Source: a virus. Taken from it: DNA of 42,208 bases. Where the stretch lies: positions 1 to 42,208 of the IMG/VR virus record IMGVR_UViG_3300033552_000021, one strand, 5' to 3'. Under the pieces are notes generated by a model. That model was not told the DNA's origin, made no database searches, and worked only from the letters and a program-made list of their open reading frames with translations. A program made the position numbers and the translations under genes. Positions 29,881 to 37,800 of the stretch are shown piece by piece (positions within the stretch are counted from its first letter, which is position 1; each line of letters begins with the position of its first letter).

Positions 29881-30263
29881 ATGAACTTGAAACGCTAACA
29901 AAAAGCCAAGCGCAAACTTTAGCTGCTATTTGCAGTGAAATTGGGTGGATTGATTACTGGATGTTGCGGGCTTTAGGCGGGTCGGCCTCGTCTTGTCCTA
30001 AGCTGATAAGGCTGGGTTTGATTGAAGTGCGAGAGGTAGGTGTTTACCAAAACAGAGAATGGCGCATGGCTCAGATAGGCGTACCGCAAGACGGCAGTAT
30101 TGAAATGCTGGTACTTCAAAAACTTATTGACAACCAGCACAACGGCGGCGGTGGGATATGTTTTCTTGATTTTGCTAAGGAATTAGGCATCACAGACGAA
30201 TCCCTTAAAGACGTTATTGACAACTTACGCACTGGCAATTTTATAAGGCGATTGCTTCATTAA
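29877..30263 (+). CDS. Protein downstream of integrase, winged-helix-like, unknown
   Basis: 128 residues, ATGA overlap with int. ALTKSQAQ-type N-terminus, then IDYWMLRALGGSASSCPKLIRLGLIEVREVG resembles a winged helix, and KELGITDESLKDVIDNLRTGNFI a second. A possible DNA-binding partner of the integrase; no named family. Confidence 0.65.
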   Translation: MNELETLTKSQAQTLAAICSEIGWIDYWMLRALGGSASSCPKLIRLGLIEVREVGVYQNREWRMAQIGVPQDGSIEMLVLQKLIDNQHNGGGGICFLDFAKELGITDESLKDVIDNLRTGNFIRRLLH

Positions 30264-30508
30264 TTCGCGGCTGAATTCGTAGGCGCATCAATTCCCGTAG
30301 CTATAGAGAAAAGCCTTTAAATAGCGATTCTTTGCGCCTAAAACCGGGCTGCAAGCCACTGTTTACGCCATTCTGTACCCTGATACCGAGTCAAACCTAA
30401 TCACCTGTTTTATTTAATTAAATCAATAGGTTAGGTGATAAATAGGCGCATGAGTAGGCGCATGAGTAGGCGCAATCACTTCACACAACCAAACTAAAAG
30501 GCAATGCG
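30264..30508. other. Repeat-rich noncoding region, candidate attP
   Basis: No gene fits here. AGGCGCA occurs at 30281, 30444, 30456 and 30468 on the plus strand and once on the minus strand (30333-30339). ATCACCT occurs at about 30400 and inverted at about 30432, flanking an AT-rich stretch (TTTATTTAATTAAAT). An AT-rich core with repeated arm-like sites directly downstream of int and its partner gene is what an attP looks like. The exact core cannot be set without the host attB. Confidence 0.5.
30444..30479 (+). repeat. 12-bp tandem repeat AGGCGCATGAGT
   Basis: Two perfect copies (30444-30455, 30456-30467) and a third partial copy AGGCGCAATCAC (30468-30479). A related composite, GGCGCATcgtgGGCGCAATCAC, lies at 30938-30959, on the other side of the 133-residue gene. 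Confidence 0.75.
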
Positions 30509-30910
30509 ATGACAGAGAACACAGAAAAAGCTCCTGCAAAGAACCCGATACAACCGCTTTCCAATGATGCGCATGGCGTGCTACGTTTCAAGCCCAATGC
30601 CATCGTGCAACACCTGCTGGACACGCACAGCAGCTGCGACATGAACACATTAAGGGCGATGAACTTCACGAACGACGACCGCCAGCAATTCGCGCAGCTA
30701 ATCGGTTACAGCCTATCTGGGTACGGCGATCTAAGGAGCTATGTGGACGACGAAAGCTATAGCGTAGCCGTCCACGTAGCCGACAGCATTGATGAAAGGG
30801 ACGCCCGCATAACTGTCTTGGAGAAAAAGTTGGCCGATTTACGCGCTTTTGTAATTACGCTCCGAGAACCGATGGCCCAGCTTTTTGAGATGCACCCCGA
30901 TGACCTTTAA
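30509..30910 (+). CDS. Conserved phage protein of unknown function, moron-like
   Basis: 133 residues with AAAAGG upstream. Contains VLRFKPNAIVQHLLDTHSSCDMNTLRAMNFTNDDRQQFAQLIGYSLSGYGDL, a stretch I know from many phages (sometimes with a partner for DNA metabolism), then VDDESYSVA and a C-terminal coiled coil (DERDARITVLEKKLADLRAF). It stands alone between attP-like repeats and the convergent lysis cassette, with its own 5' region, and so may be expressed independently. Confidence 0.65.
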   Translation: MTENTEKAPAKNPIQPLSNDAHGVLRFKPNAIVQHLLDTHSSCDMNTLRAMNFTNDDRQQFAQLIGYSLSGYGDLRSYVDDESYSVAVHVADSIDERDARITVLEKKLADLRAFVITLREPMAQLFEMHPDDL

Positions 30911-30955
30911 GCCGCGTAGCCAGTATTTAAAACGGTTGGCGCATCGTGGGCGCAA

Positions 30956-31432
30956 TCACCTAACCGGCCAAGCCTCACTCAAGGTTTTGGCGTCGTTGGA
31001 ATGCCCATCAGCTTGGCCCGCCAGGTTCGTATAAGCTGTTCCGCACTGAGCGAGTAAGACTGAGGCGGCATCGGCGTAGTCAATGCTGGCGCTGCAGGTA
31101 TCGCCGGGCAGGCGCAGGGCAACGGCGGCGGTTTCGAGGGCGTCGCGCAGGCGCTGAGACTCAGAGCGAGCGCCAACAGCGTCAGCCTGTAAGCTGCGGT
31201 TTCGCACGACAGCCGCGTTTTGGGCAGCGATGACACCGTTTGTGCGTGCGGATTCGATGTTTCTGTTTTCACGGTCGGCCTCTTTTTGTTGGCTCAGTTG
31301 AATGAATTTTTCAGCGTCCCACGCAGCCCGGACGTTTGCTTTACCATCCCGATACGCAAGGCCGTGCGTAAACGTCAGCACAGCGGCCAACGCAAGGGCT
31401 ACCCACACACGCGGGCTGAGTAGGGCCATCAT
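30956..31432 (-). CDS. Rz: Rz-like inner-membrane spanin
   Basis: 158 residues from ATG 31432. N-terminal transmembrane helix VWVALALAAVLTFTHGLAY, then a periplasmic coiled coil (AEKFIQLSQQKEADRENRNIESA and QRLRDALETAAVAL). Type II single-span topology with a helical periplasmic domain is the i-spanin layout. It overlaps the endolysin stop by ATGA and holds a second lysis gene in another frame. Fusion of the two membranes is the last step of lysis. Confidence 0.88.
   Translation of the reverse strand: MMALLSPRVWVALALAAVLTFTHGLAYRDGKANVRAAWDAEKFIQLSQQKEADRENRNIESARTNGVIAAQNAAVVRNRSLQADAVGARSESQRLRDALETAAVALRLPGDTCSASIDYADAASVLLAQCGTAYTNLAGQADGHSNDAKTLSEAWPVR
30979..31272 (-). CDS. Rz1: Rz1-like outer-membrane lipoprotein spanin, nested in Rz
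   Basis: 97 residues in a different frame, entirely inside Rz. A signal peptide LTLLALALSLSAC carries a lipobox (LSAC), and the mature part is proline-rich (PSKPPPLPCACPAIPAAP). A nested proline-rich lipoprotein is the classic Rz1. The first 20 residues before the signal are long; a later start is possible. Confidence 0.85.
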   Translation of the reverse strand: MKTETSNPHAQTVSSLPKTRLSCETAAYRLTLLALALSLSACATPSKPPPLPCACPAIPAAPALTTPMPPQSYSLSAEQLIRTWRAKLMGIPTTPKP

Positions 31433-31989
31433 GCAAACGCCTTGTAAGCCGCTGCCAGTTTTACGTCGTAGCTGTTGATCGCAAAATTTGCGCCGTTATA
31501 CCTGCGAGCAAAATCAGCCCACCGGCGATCACGCAAAAAGATGGCCATGCCTTCGTGCTGAATGAACGCAACAAAGGCTTCGAGCTGTCGGCCCTCGCTT
31601 TCGTACATCGCAGTGATGAACGATTGCAAGCTGTCAAAGCCCGCAGGTACATGGTTGAAGCCCATAATCTGAAACTTGCCCCAGCTTGCGGATTCCAGCG
31701 CGGCATGACGGTCCAAGGCTACCGCTTCGGCCAGCCGGTCGTGCTCTGCTTGCCCGCCCAAGTAGCCGCCTGGTTTCTGGTTGCTGATGCGGGGGTGCGA
31801 TATGTCAAACAAGCGGCCTGTGCGCTTACTGAACTGATGGCGCTCAAACAAGATGACCGGCTCACCGCTGGGCAGGAAACCGCCCTTCGGAGCTTCCACC
31901 TGGCACACGGCTTTGATGACAGCCACCGAGCACCCGAGGGTCGCAGCGGCGTCCGCAAAGTCTTGCGCTGTCAGGGCTGGTTTGGTCAC
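31429..31989 (-). CDS. Endolysin, N-acetylmuramidase type (DUF3380-like)
   Basis: 186 residues. Motifs of the family: IKAVCQVEAPKGGFLPSGEPVILFERHQF, with the catalytic Glu probably E32 in QVEAP, then SWGKFQIMGFNH and FITAMYESEGRQLEAFVAFI. It cleaves the peptidoglycan glycan strand. I see no signal sequence, so export depends on the holin. It overlaps the holin gene by ATGA. Confidence 0.88.
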   Translation of the reverse strand: MTKPALTAQDFADAAATLGCSVAVIKAVCQVEAPKGGFLPSGEPVILFERHQFSKRTGRLFDISHPRISNQKPGGYLGGQAEHDRLAEAVALDRHAALESASWGKFQIMGFNHVPAGFDSLQSFITAMYESEGRQLEAFVAFIQHEGMAIFLRDRRWADFARRYNGANFAINSYDVKLAAAYKAFA

Positions 31990-32204
31990 GGCGCAACGTC
32001 CGGTTGTTTTACAAACTTACCGAACAAACCGAGCATGACAATTGCAAAGCAAACCCACGAAACCGTTTGCCCTACTTCGACGGGCAGGTTTTCTTTAATG
32101 GATTCAGGGATGCTTACCCATGCGCCTTGCAGGCCGCTGGCGGCGGTCAAGGCAATAGTTGAATAGTGCCGCCATGCGCCGCGCACGTCATCGATTAGTT
32201 TCAT
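31986..32204 (-). CDS. Holin-like membrane protein
   Basis: 72 residues. It has STIALTAASGLQGAWVSIPESIKE, a weakly hydrophobic segment, and a clear transmembrane helix (QTVSWVCFAIVMLGLFGKFV). Position directly before the endolysin and size suggest a holin. Confidence 0.75.
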   Translation of the reverse strand: MKLIDDVRGAWRHYSTIALTAASGLQGAWVSIPESIKENLPVEVGQTVSWVCFAIVMLGLFGKFVKQPDVAP

Positions 32205-32773
32205 TTTTTGACCTCAATTTTCACCGTCGCGTTTGCTATCGGCAAAACAAGTGGCACAGCCGCTGCACCTGATACTGGTGCTGGTGCTGCAACTGGTGCG
32301 GGCGCTGGCGCTGGTGGCTTTGCGACTACTTCAAAAATGTCGGTATTCCAACCCACTTCATGCTCGAAAATCAAGCCCTTGATTACAGCCGTACCTGAGA
32401 ATCTGTAAAACCCCGGCGGGGAGTTTTCAGGCACTACATTGACGCGGGTTGATACGCTGGAGCAACCCGGATCAATCGTGATGAGCACGCTTTCCAAAAT
32501 GAGTGCAGGCTGGTTTGAGCTTTCCCGCACCAGCTTTCTGCTGCTCTTGTAAGTAACGGGTGTTCTTTGTGTATTGCATCGCGTAGCAGTAGCAGTAGCA
32601 ACCCCGCCCGGATAAATCTTTTGTGCTGTCACCGGAAATGGTAGTGGCGTGTAGCTGATGTATGGCTTTTCAAAGTAGGCTGAATAAACGTAAACACCTG
32701 CCACCAGTATTATCAGAAATGCGAGCATTGCCGACAGGACCGTGCGAATGGTTTTGAGTGAGGGCGTGTTCAT
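32201..32773 (-). CDS. Membrane-anchored Pro/Ala-rich lysis-region protein
   Basis: 190 residues. N-terminal transmembrane helix (SAMLAFLIILVAGVYVYSAYF), an extracytoplasmic beta-rich domain (ALILESVLITIDPGCSSVSTRVNVV, then PPGFYRFSGTAVIKG) and a Pro/Ala/Val-rich stretch near the C-terminus (PPAPAPAPVAAPAPVS). No family recognised. Its place between two holin-like genes suggests lysis or exclusion. Confidence 0.65.
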   Translation of the reverse strand: MNTPSLKTIRTVLSAMLAFLIILVAGVYVYSAYFEKPYISYTPLPFPVTAQKIYPGGVATATATRCNTQRTPVTYKSSRKLVRESSNQPALILESVLITIDPGCSSVSTRVNVVPENSPPGFYRFSGTAVIKGLIFEHEVGWNTDIFEVVAKPPAPAPAPVAAPAPVSGAAAVPLVLPIANATVKIEVKK

Positions 32774-32964
32774 TTCAGATGTCCAGTAATAAAGTTAAAG
32801 ATGTATGAAGCCATTGCAAGCACTGCGCCGCCGAGCGCCAGGATGCCCCACCTCATAGCCTTGTCTCTATCGGTTATCAAACTGTTAACCAGGGCTTCGA
32901 GATCTCTAATTCGCTTGTCGGTGTTCTGCGCTAACAGCGCGGCCTCTACTTCTGCTGATGGCAT
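32770..32964 (-). CDS. Small membrane protein with coiled coil, holin-like
   Basis: 64 residues. An N-terminal helix (EAALLAQNTDKRIRDLEALVNSLI) followed by one transmembrane helix (WGILALGGAVLAMASYIFNF). The coil plus C-terminal membrane helix layout resembles haemolysin XhlA-type lysis proteins. ATGA overlap with the next gene. Confidence 0.65.
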   Translation of the reverse strand: MPSAEVEAALLAQNTDKRIRDLEALVNSLITDRDKAMRWGILALGGAVLAMASYIFNFITGHLK

Positions 32965-32973
32965 GTTTATCCT

Positions 32974-33333
32974 TTAGAGCTTTTTGATCGCGTAGTACGC
33001 GGTTTCGAGGTGGCTGCAAATTGCGTTAATCGCTGCTGTGTGCACGGGCGCAGCATTCAACAGCGGCGCAACCAACGATGGCGAAGGTCTTAGCATGGCT
33101 TGCCAATCAATATTGAGCGCTGCCTGTGCCACTACTTCAAAAACCGCCTCATCCGGCGTTAGCGTGGTTTGTCGCAGAATGGCTTTGATGCCCTCTGCAA
33201 TGTCTTGCGCTGACGTAGCCGTAGTGACTTCAAAGCCCGCGCCGCCCTTGTGCCACAGCATCGGGTTGCTGTATTGGGGTACTTTGAAACTCCAATCGGC
33301 CATTCCTGGCAGGGTATACTTTTTGTCGCTCAT
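32974..33333 (-). CDS. Late protein upstream of lysis genes, unknown
   Basis: 119 residues (MSDKKYTLPGMADWSFKVPQ at the start, then MLWHKGGAGFEVTTATSAQD). No membrane helix or known motif. A terminator-like hairpin and U7 tract sit 26 nt before its start, sharing an exact 20-nt segment with the capsid gene leader, so it may be expressed at capsid-like control. Confidence 0.6.
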   Translation of the reverse strand: MSDKKYTLPGMADWSFKVPQYSNPMLWHKGGAGFEVTTATSAQDIAEGIKAILRQTTLTPDEAVFEVVAQAALNIDWQAMLRPSPSLVAPLLNAAPVHTAAINAICSHLETAYYAIKKL

Positions 33334-33358
33334 AGAGGCTTTGCTTTCGTTTAGACGT

Positions 33359-33382
33359 AAAAAAACCGCTGGTTAGGCGGTT
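33359..33382 (-). terminator. Terminator-like hairpin with U7 tract before the 119-residue gene
   Basis: AACCGC/GCGGTT forms a 6-bp stem with a 7-nt loop, followed on the minus strand by seven U. GCGGTTTTTTTACGTCTAAA is identical to the segment before the capsid gene (9679-9698 region). Confidence 0.75.
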
Positions 33383-33407
33383 GGGTTTTGGTGTGCAGGC
33401 GGTCAAG

Positions 33408-33821
33408 CTAAATTGCTACTGCCGCAAGAAACAGCGCGTCAAGCTGTGCACTGTTCAAACCCAACACTTGCCCCATTGACAACACCAGCGGCTGTGTGCG
33501 CGTCACTTCGCTGCTAAATTCCCACTCGATACGTGCTGCATCGCCTTGTACGCCGGTCATTGCTGCAATTGCTTGATTGACGGTGGCGAGCTTGCCGTCG
33601 CTCAAAAGGGCAAGACGTGCCTGCCTCATGCTGACAACTTGAGGGATCACTGGAGGCTTGATGGGCGGTGCTGTGTAGGTCGTGCCGTTATCCAGCCAGC
33701 CCGCCTGTACTGCATCAGGACAAGAGCGAAATAGTGCGACAACTTCAGGCATGAAAAGGTTTGCCGGGTCGTTGCCTATAACTTGGACAACAACATTATT
33801 CTCAGAGCGTGCGTATTTCAT
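33408..33821 (-). CDS. Tail fibre-associated/assembly-like protein
   Basis: 137 residues. A small N-terminal domain (KYARSENNVVVQVIGNDPANLF) is followed by YTAPPIKPPVIPQVVSMRQARLALLSDGKLATVNQAIAAM, which resembles the C-terminal regions of tail fibre and fibre-assembly proteins (MRQARLALL). Its place directly after the fibre gene fits. Role in fibre assembly is inferred. Confidence 0.6.
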   Translation of the reverse strand: MKYARSENNVVVQVIGNDPANLFMPEVVALFRSCPDAVQAGWLDNGTTYTAPPIKPPVIPQVVSMRQARLALLSDGKLATVNQAIAAMTGVQGDAARIEWEFSSEVTRTQPLVLSMGQVLGLNSAQLDALFLAAVAI

Positions 33822-33829
33822 TTGCGGCC

Positions 33830-34717
33830 TTAATAAAAGATTAGGACTGCTGCTGCGCCGCCTAATGCGCCGCCTGCGGTAGTACCAGAGCCGCCGCCAC
33901 CGCCGAAGCCGCCATTGCCGCCCGTCATGTTGCCTGAGCTACCGCCTGCACCACCACCACCACCACCGAAACCACCATCACCCCCGGCGTTATTACTTGC
34001 GCTGCCACCGCCGCCGCCCGTACCGCCCGCACCGCCCACTGAACTGTTGGCTCCGGGACCACCGCCTGCGCCTAATTGCCCATGCCCGCCAGTGTTGCCG
34101 CTCCTGCTGCCACCAAGCCCTTCAAGTCCAATCAATAAAGGATCAAGGCTTGGAATTGTCAAACCGCGTCCACCGTAATCAGTAGAGCCTGCACCGCCGA
34201 CACCACCGCCGCCGCCGCTGGTAACGCTAGCGCCGCCCCAACCAGAGCCGCCAAATGCGTTTGCAGCGAGCGAACTCCCAGCAACACCAGCGCCCAAAGG
34301 AGAACCACTAGAGCCACCGCCCGACCCGGCAATACCGGACGACCCAGCGCCGCCGCTGAAATTGCCGCCGCTGGTCACAGCAGCATTTTTGGATGCTGTT
34401 CCAGCCGTAGCTCCGGACGCTGGGTTAGCGGTCAGCATCGTCACGCCACCTTTCACGACCGTTGCCACACCTGCAGCAATGTTGATCGTGAGCACGTCAC
34501 CGGCAACCACTGCAATATCACCGTAAGCCATGCCACCACCGCCGCCAGCCGTACCAGCGCCGCCCAAGCCGCCAGCGCCTACGGCATAGGGTCGGGCCAC
34601 CGTCACGCCTGTGGGGATGGTGTGGGTTGTGCTGCTAGTGATGAAAGCTTTACGGACAATCGGCGGCGTTTTTATGCTGTCTTTTTTTGGTGGCAAAAAT
34701 GTACTTAGGTTGCTCAT
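33830..34717 (-). CDS. Glycine-rich tail fibre/adhesin
   Basis: 295 residues. The N-terminal 100 residues include HTIPTGVTVARPYAVGAGG and GDVLTINIAAGVATV, a gelsolin-like or beta start. Residues about 105-290 are dominated by glycine motifs (GGGGGVGGAG, GGFGGGGGGAGG) punctuated by SG, TG and NG. Such proteins can form polyglycine-II bundles, like the T2 adhesin gp38, and often make the receptor contact. It has AAGGGC upstream of ATG 34717. Confidence 0.72.
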   Translation of the reverse strand: MSNLSTFLPPKKDSIKTPPIVRKAFITSSTTHTIPTGVTVARPYAVGAGGLGGAGTAGGGGGMAYGDIAVVAGDVLTINIAAGVATVVKGGVTMLTANPASGATAGTASKNAAVTSGGNFSGGAGSSGIAGSGGGSSGSPLGAGVAGSSLAANAFGGSGWGGASVTSGGGGGVGGAGSTDYGGRGLTIPSLDPLLIGLEGLGGSRSGNTGGHGQLGAGGGPGANSSVGGAGGTGGGGGSASNNAGGDGGFGGGGGGAGGSSGNMTGGNGGFGGGGGSGTTAGGALGGAAAVLIFY

Positions 34718-34833
34718 TGGGATGCCCTTTTTAAGTTGTTGGCAGTCTGCGCGCCGTTTTCGACCAAATTGCGCGGTAGCAATGACGGGTATATGCCACC
34801 CACCAGCAGAAGTGTTCTTTGATGGTCATGGTG
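34718..34833. other. Gap between tail spike and glycine-rich fibre genes
   Basis: 116 bp with no gene or clear signal beyond the ribosome binding site of the downstream gene. Confidence 0.5.
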
Positions 34834-37800
34834 TTAATACCTTGTCAAAATAGATGAGTTAACAAAGCCTTTTTTGATCGCTGCGCCGTAGTCCAGCAAT
34901 CCCGCAGTAACGCCAAATTTGCCGTTGCCCGCAGCGCCTGTGATGTACGCAGCATGAATATTTTTTGACACCACCACCGCTCCCGACAGCCCGTTCAAAA
35001 TGTCCCGGAAAACAAAGCCAAAAACGTCATCGTCGCCCGTCGCCAGTGCAATCGCGTTGGCGCTTATTCGCTTTACAAACCGACCAGCGAGGATGGCCGC
35101 GCCGCTGTTGTTAAGCATCCGTCGCGTGTAGCCCAGGTCTGGATAAATTTCGTACTGGATATTTTTTTCGCTGACGGGGTTTGTCGTGATGGCTGCGTTT
35201 ATGAGCGTGATAACGTCTGCATTAGTAGCGGCTGTTAAGTTGGTGTTAAACGTGCAGGTCTGCACGCCGATGGTGAGTAATTTATTCGTTACTGAGCAAT
35301 CGCCCAGCCTTGCGCCGAGGCTCTTGGTCGTGCCTGTTTTGATCCACTTGTCGCCCCGCCCTAGCTCGTCAGTCACGCCGAATATCAGCGCCGCCGCTGT
35401 GCCGCTTGGCACTTGTCCTGCGGTTGTTGTCAGCACCAGCATATCTGCATCGGCTTGAATCACTGCGCCGTCATACACCCCGCCATACTCCCATTCATAG
35501 CGATCAGCAGCACGGTCAGTGTCAAGCTCACCCGTGGCTACTGCTTGTTGAATTAAGCCAAACTGGCAATCAGTCAGAACCAAGCGGCTTTTGTTGCCGC
35601 CGCCCAGGCTTTGAACGTAAACCGAAGCCGCTGTTGCGTCGGGAGAGCGGCAGCCGATTAGCTCCACAAGCGAAGGTTTGGCGGAAAGCGGTATGCCGGG
35701 AACGGATATTGTTGGCCCAACATTGTGAAAACCAAAGGCGGGTAAAGCACTGTCTGTCTTGCGGTGTTCTGCAATCACATCTTCAAAACGAATGTGCTGG
35801 CCGCTGGAAGTGCCGCAGCCAAAAATCCATGCGTTTTGATTTGCGCCGCCTGTCAATTTCAAGCGCCTGAAGGACTGCCGCAGTCGCCGAACTTGGTCTA
35901 CCCCGCCCAAACTGACTTTGTTGAAGTCATCACTGTGGATAGCATATTCACCAAGCCATGTGCTGCCGTTGCCCGTGTCTGAAATTATCGTAAGGCCGAT
36001 AAACTTGGTTTCAAAGTGAGCCTCGATAAGCGCATCTTCTACGTTGCTTTCTTTGGCGATAAAGGTCTTGTCCACACCTAAACCGCGAATGCTGACAAAC
36101 TCTGGGATGGCTAGAAAAGTAGCGTTGTAAGTGCCTTCGTCTACGAGATCAATCAAAATCTGATAGTCGTAGCAAGAACGGGCGCAAATTTGAGAGCCTG
36201 CTTCGTAGAGCGATTCCACTGCGGCACGCAAAGTGGCGAATGTGCGGCCAGAGCCTACTTTGATAACTTCGTGCCATACGTCACGGCTGAGATAGTCCGA
36301 TACCATTTCATCACTACGTAGCTTGGTTGAGCTGATACCGGATTGCGTGGCAAGCGTGTAGTTGTAGGTTCCCGTAATCGCTTTTGCCCAATCGAGCCGC
36401 ATCACAGCATAAATTCCGCCCCAGCCTACGCCTAGCGTGCTTCTAGCCAGCTTCCAAACAGGCTGCAGAGTGTTGTAGTTTGAAATCGTTGCAGTGACAA
36501 CTGCTCTAGCTACATCAACGCCTGTCGTAATATTTCGCAACGTGAAGGAACAACGGAAGGTCTGAATTTCAACTTGCGAGAGAATGTAAACGTGAGCCGG
36601 GTCGGCACCGTAAACAAAAATATCTTTGACAAAAGAGCGTAAAAAATCGTTGCTCAGTGTGTCAACAAAAGGCAGCTTTAGGCCGCTGGTCAGTGACGCA
36701 TTGGCATTGACAATTCCCGTGGCTACGGCTTGCTGAGACGCTGTCAACGCTGCTGACGAAGCCGCCGTATCAGCCCGCATCAGTGTGGCAGCGCTGCCTG
36801 CGTAAATAGCAAAGACGGCAGCAGCTTGCGAGAAGTCAACAACAAGCGTGCCGGTAATGCCTGAGCCACCTAGCGCAGTCATCGTGAACTCTTGCCTGCC
36901 GGTGTAAGTCGCGCCAGCAGAGACAAAAGACGCTACATCAATCGCCCCCGTTCCCGCTGCATCGTCGAGTTGTTGGATGGTGCAATTAAAGCGAATGCCG
37001 CTGTCATCTTTGAAAAAATAGCGCACCCAATAAAACTTTGTGACGTTCGCGCCGTAGAGTTGCAGCTTTTTAATCGGTAGCAGCAACGCATTGGCGGTTG
37101 GTACAAAAATACTGGCCTGTCCCAAATTCGTAACCGCGGTTGAACTCGGATAGCTGGCAATCAGCGCGGAGGTCGTGGAATTTGTGCGGCGATACTCAAG
37201 CGCCGCTACATCGCCAGTTCCCTGCACCTTAAATGCCACGCCATCGGCTACAGCGGCGCGGCCTAATGCCTCTGTGGTGTACACGCCAGCGCCGATGATG
37301 GCCGCATCACGTGCGGATTCGGCTTGCGTTTTGGCGGTTTGAGCTAATCCGGCCTGAGTTGTCGCAATGCCCGCCTGCGTCAGCGCTGTCGCCGCATTAA
37401 GGGCCGCAGTCGGAAACTCCGCGACGATAGCGGCATCAACCAAAAATCTCCATGCGTTACCTGCATATTCAAGCGTGATCCTCACGCTCGGCGCATCAAA
37501 CACCATGTCTTCGAGTATCGGAGCGCCTAGATCGTTGACAAGCAAACCCGATCCGTTACGCGCCACAATATTGTCGATTCGGTTGTTTGCAAAAGTGATC
37601 TCTACTTGCATTCCAGTGGCGGGCAAAGCTGGCAGCGTCAGAGTGGACAGCGCTGCATTCGTCATAACGTAGTGATTGCCAGCCGTGGCAGTGATCGACG
37701 TTCCAGTGACTGCGACGATTGGGCGATTCGAGGTGATAAGCTGCCAGCGGGCCGTGTCTGTTGCCGGATCAGTCGTGCTGACGCCAGCGGTCAACGACAT

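Noticed and set aside
30441-30480. CRISPR-like tandem repeat
   Set aside because: The repeat units are 12 bp with no spacers; this fits integrase arm sites or operator sites, not a CRISPR array.
33915-34178. Proline-rich plus-strand frame opposite the glycine-rich fibre
   Set aside because: GGN codons read backwards give proline codons, so this is a shadow of the glycine-rich gene.
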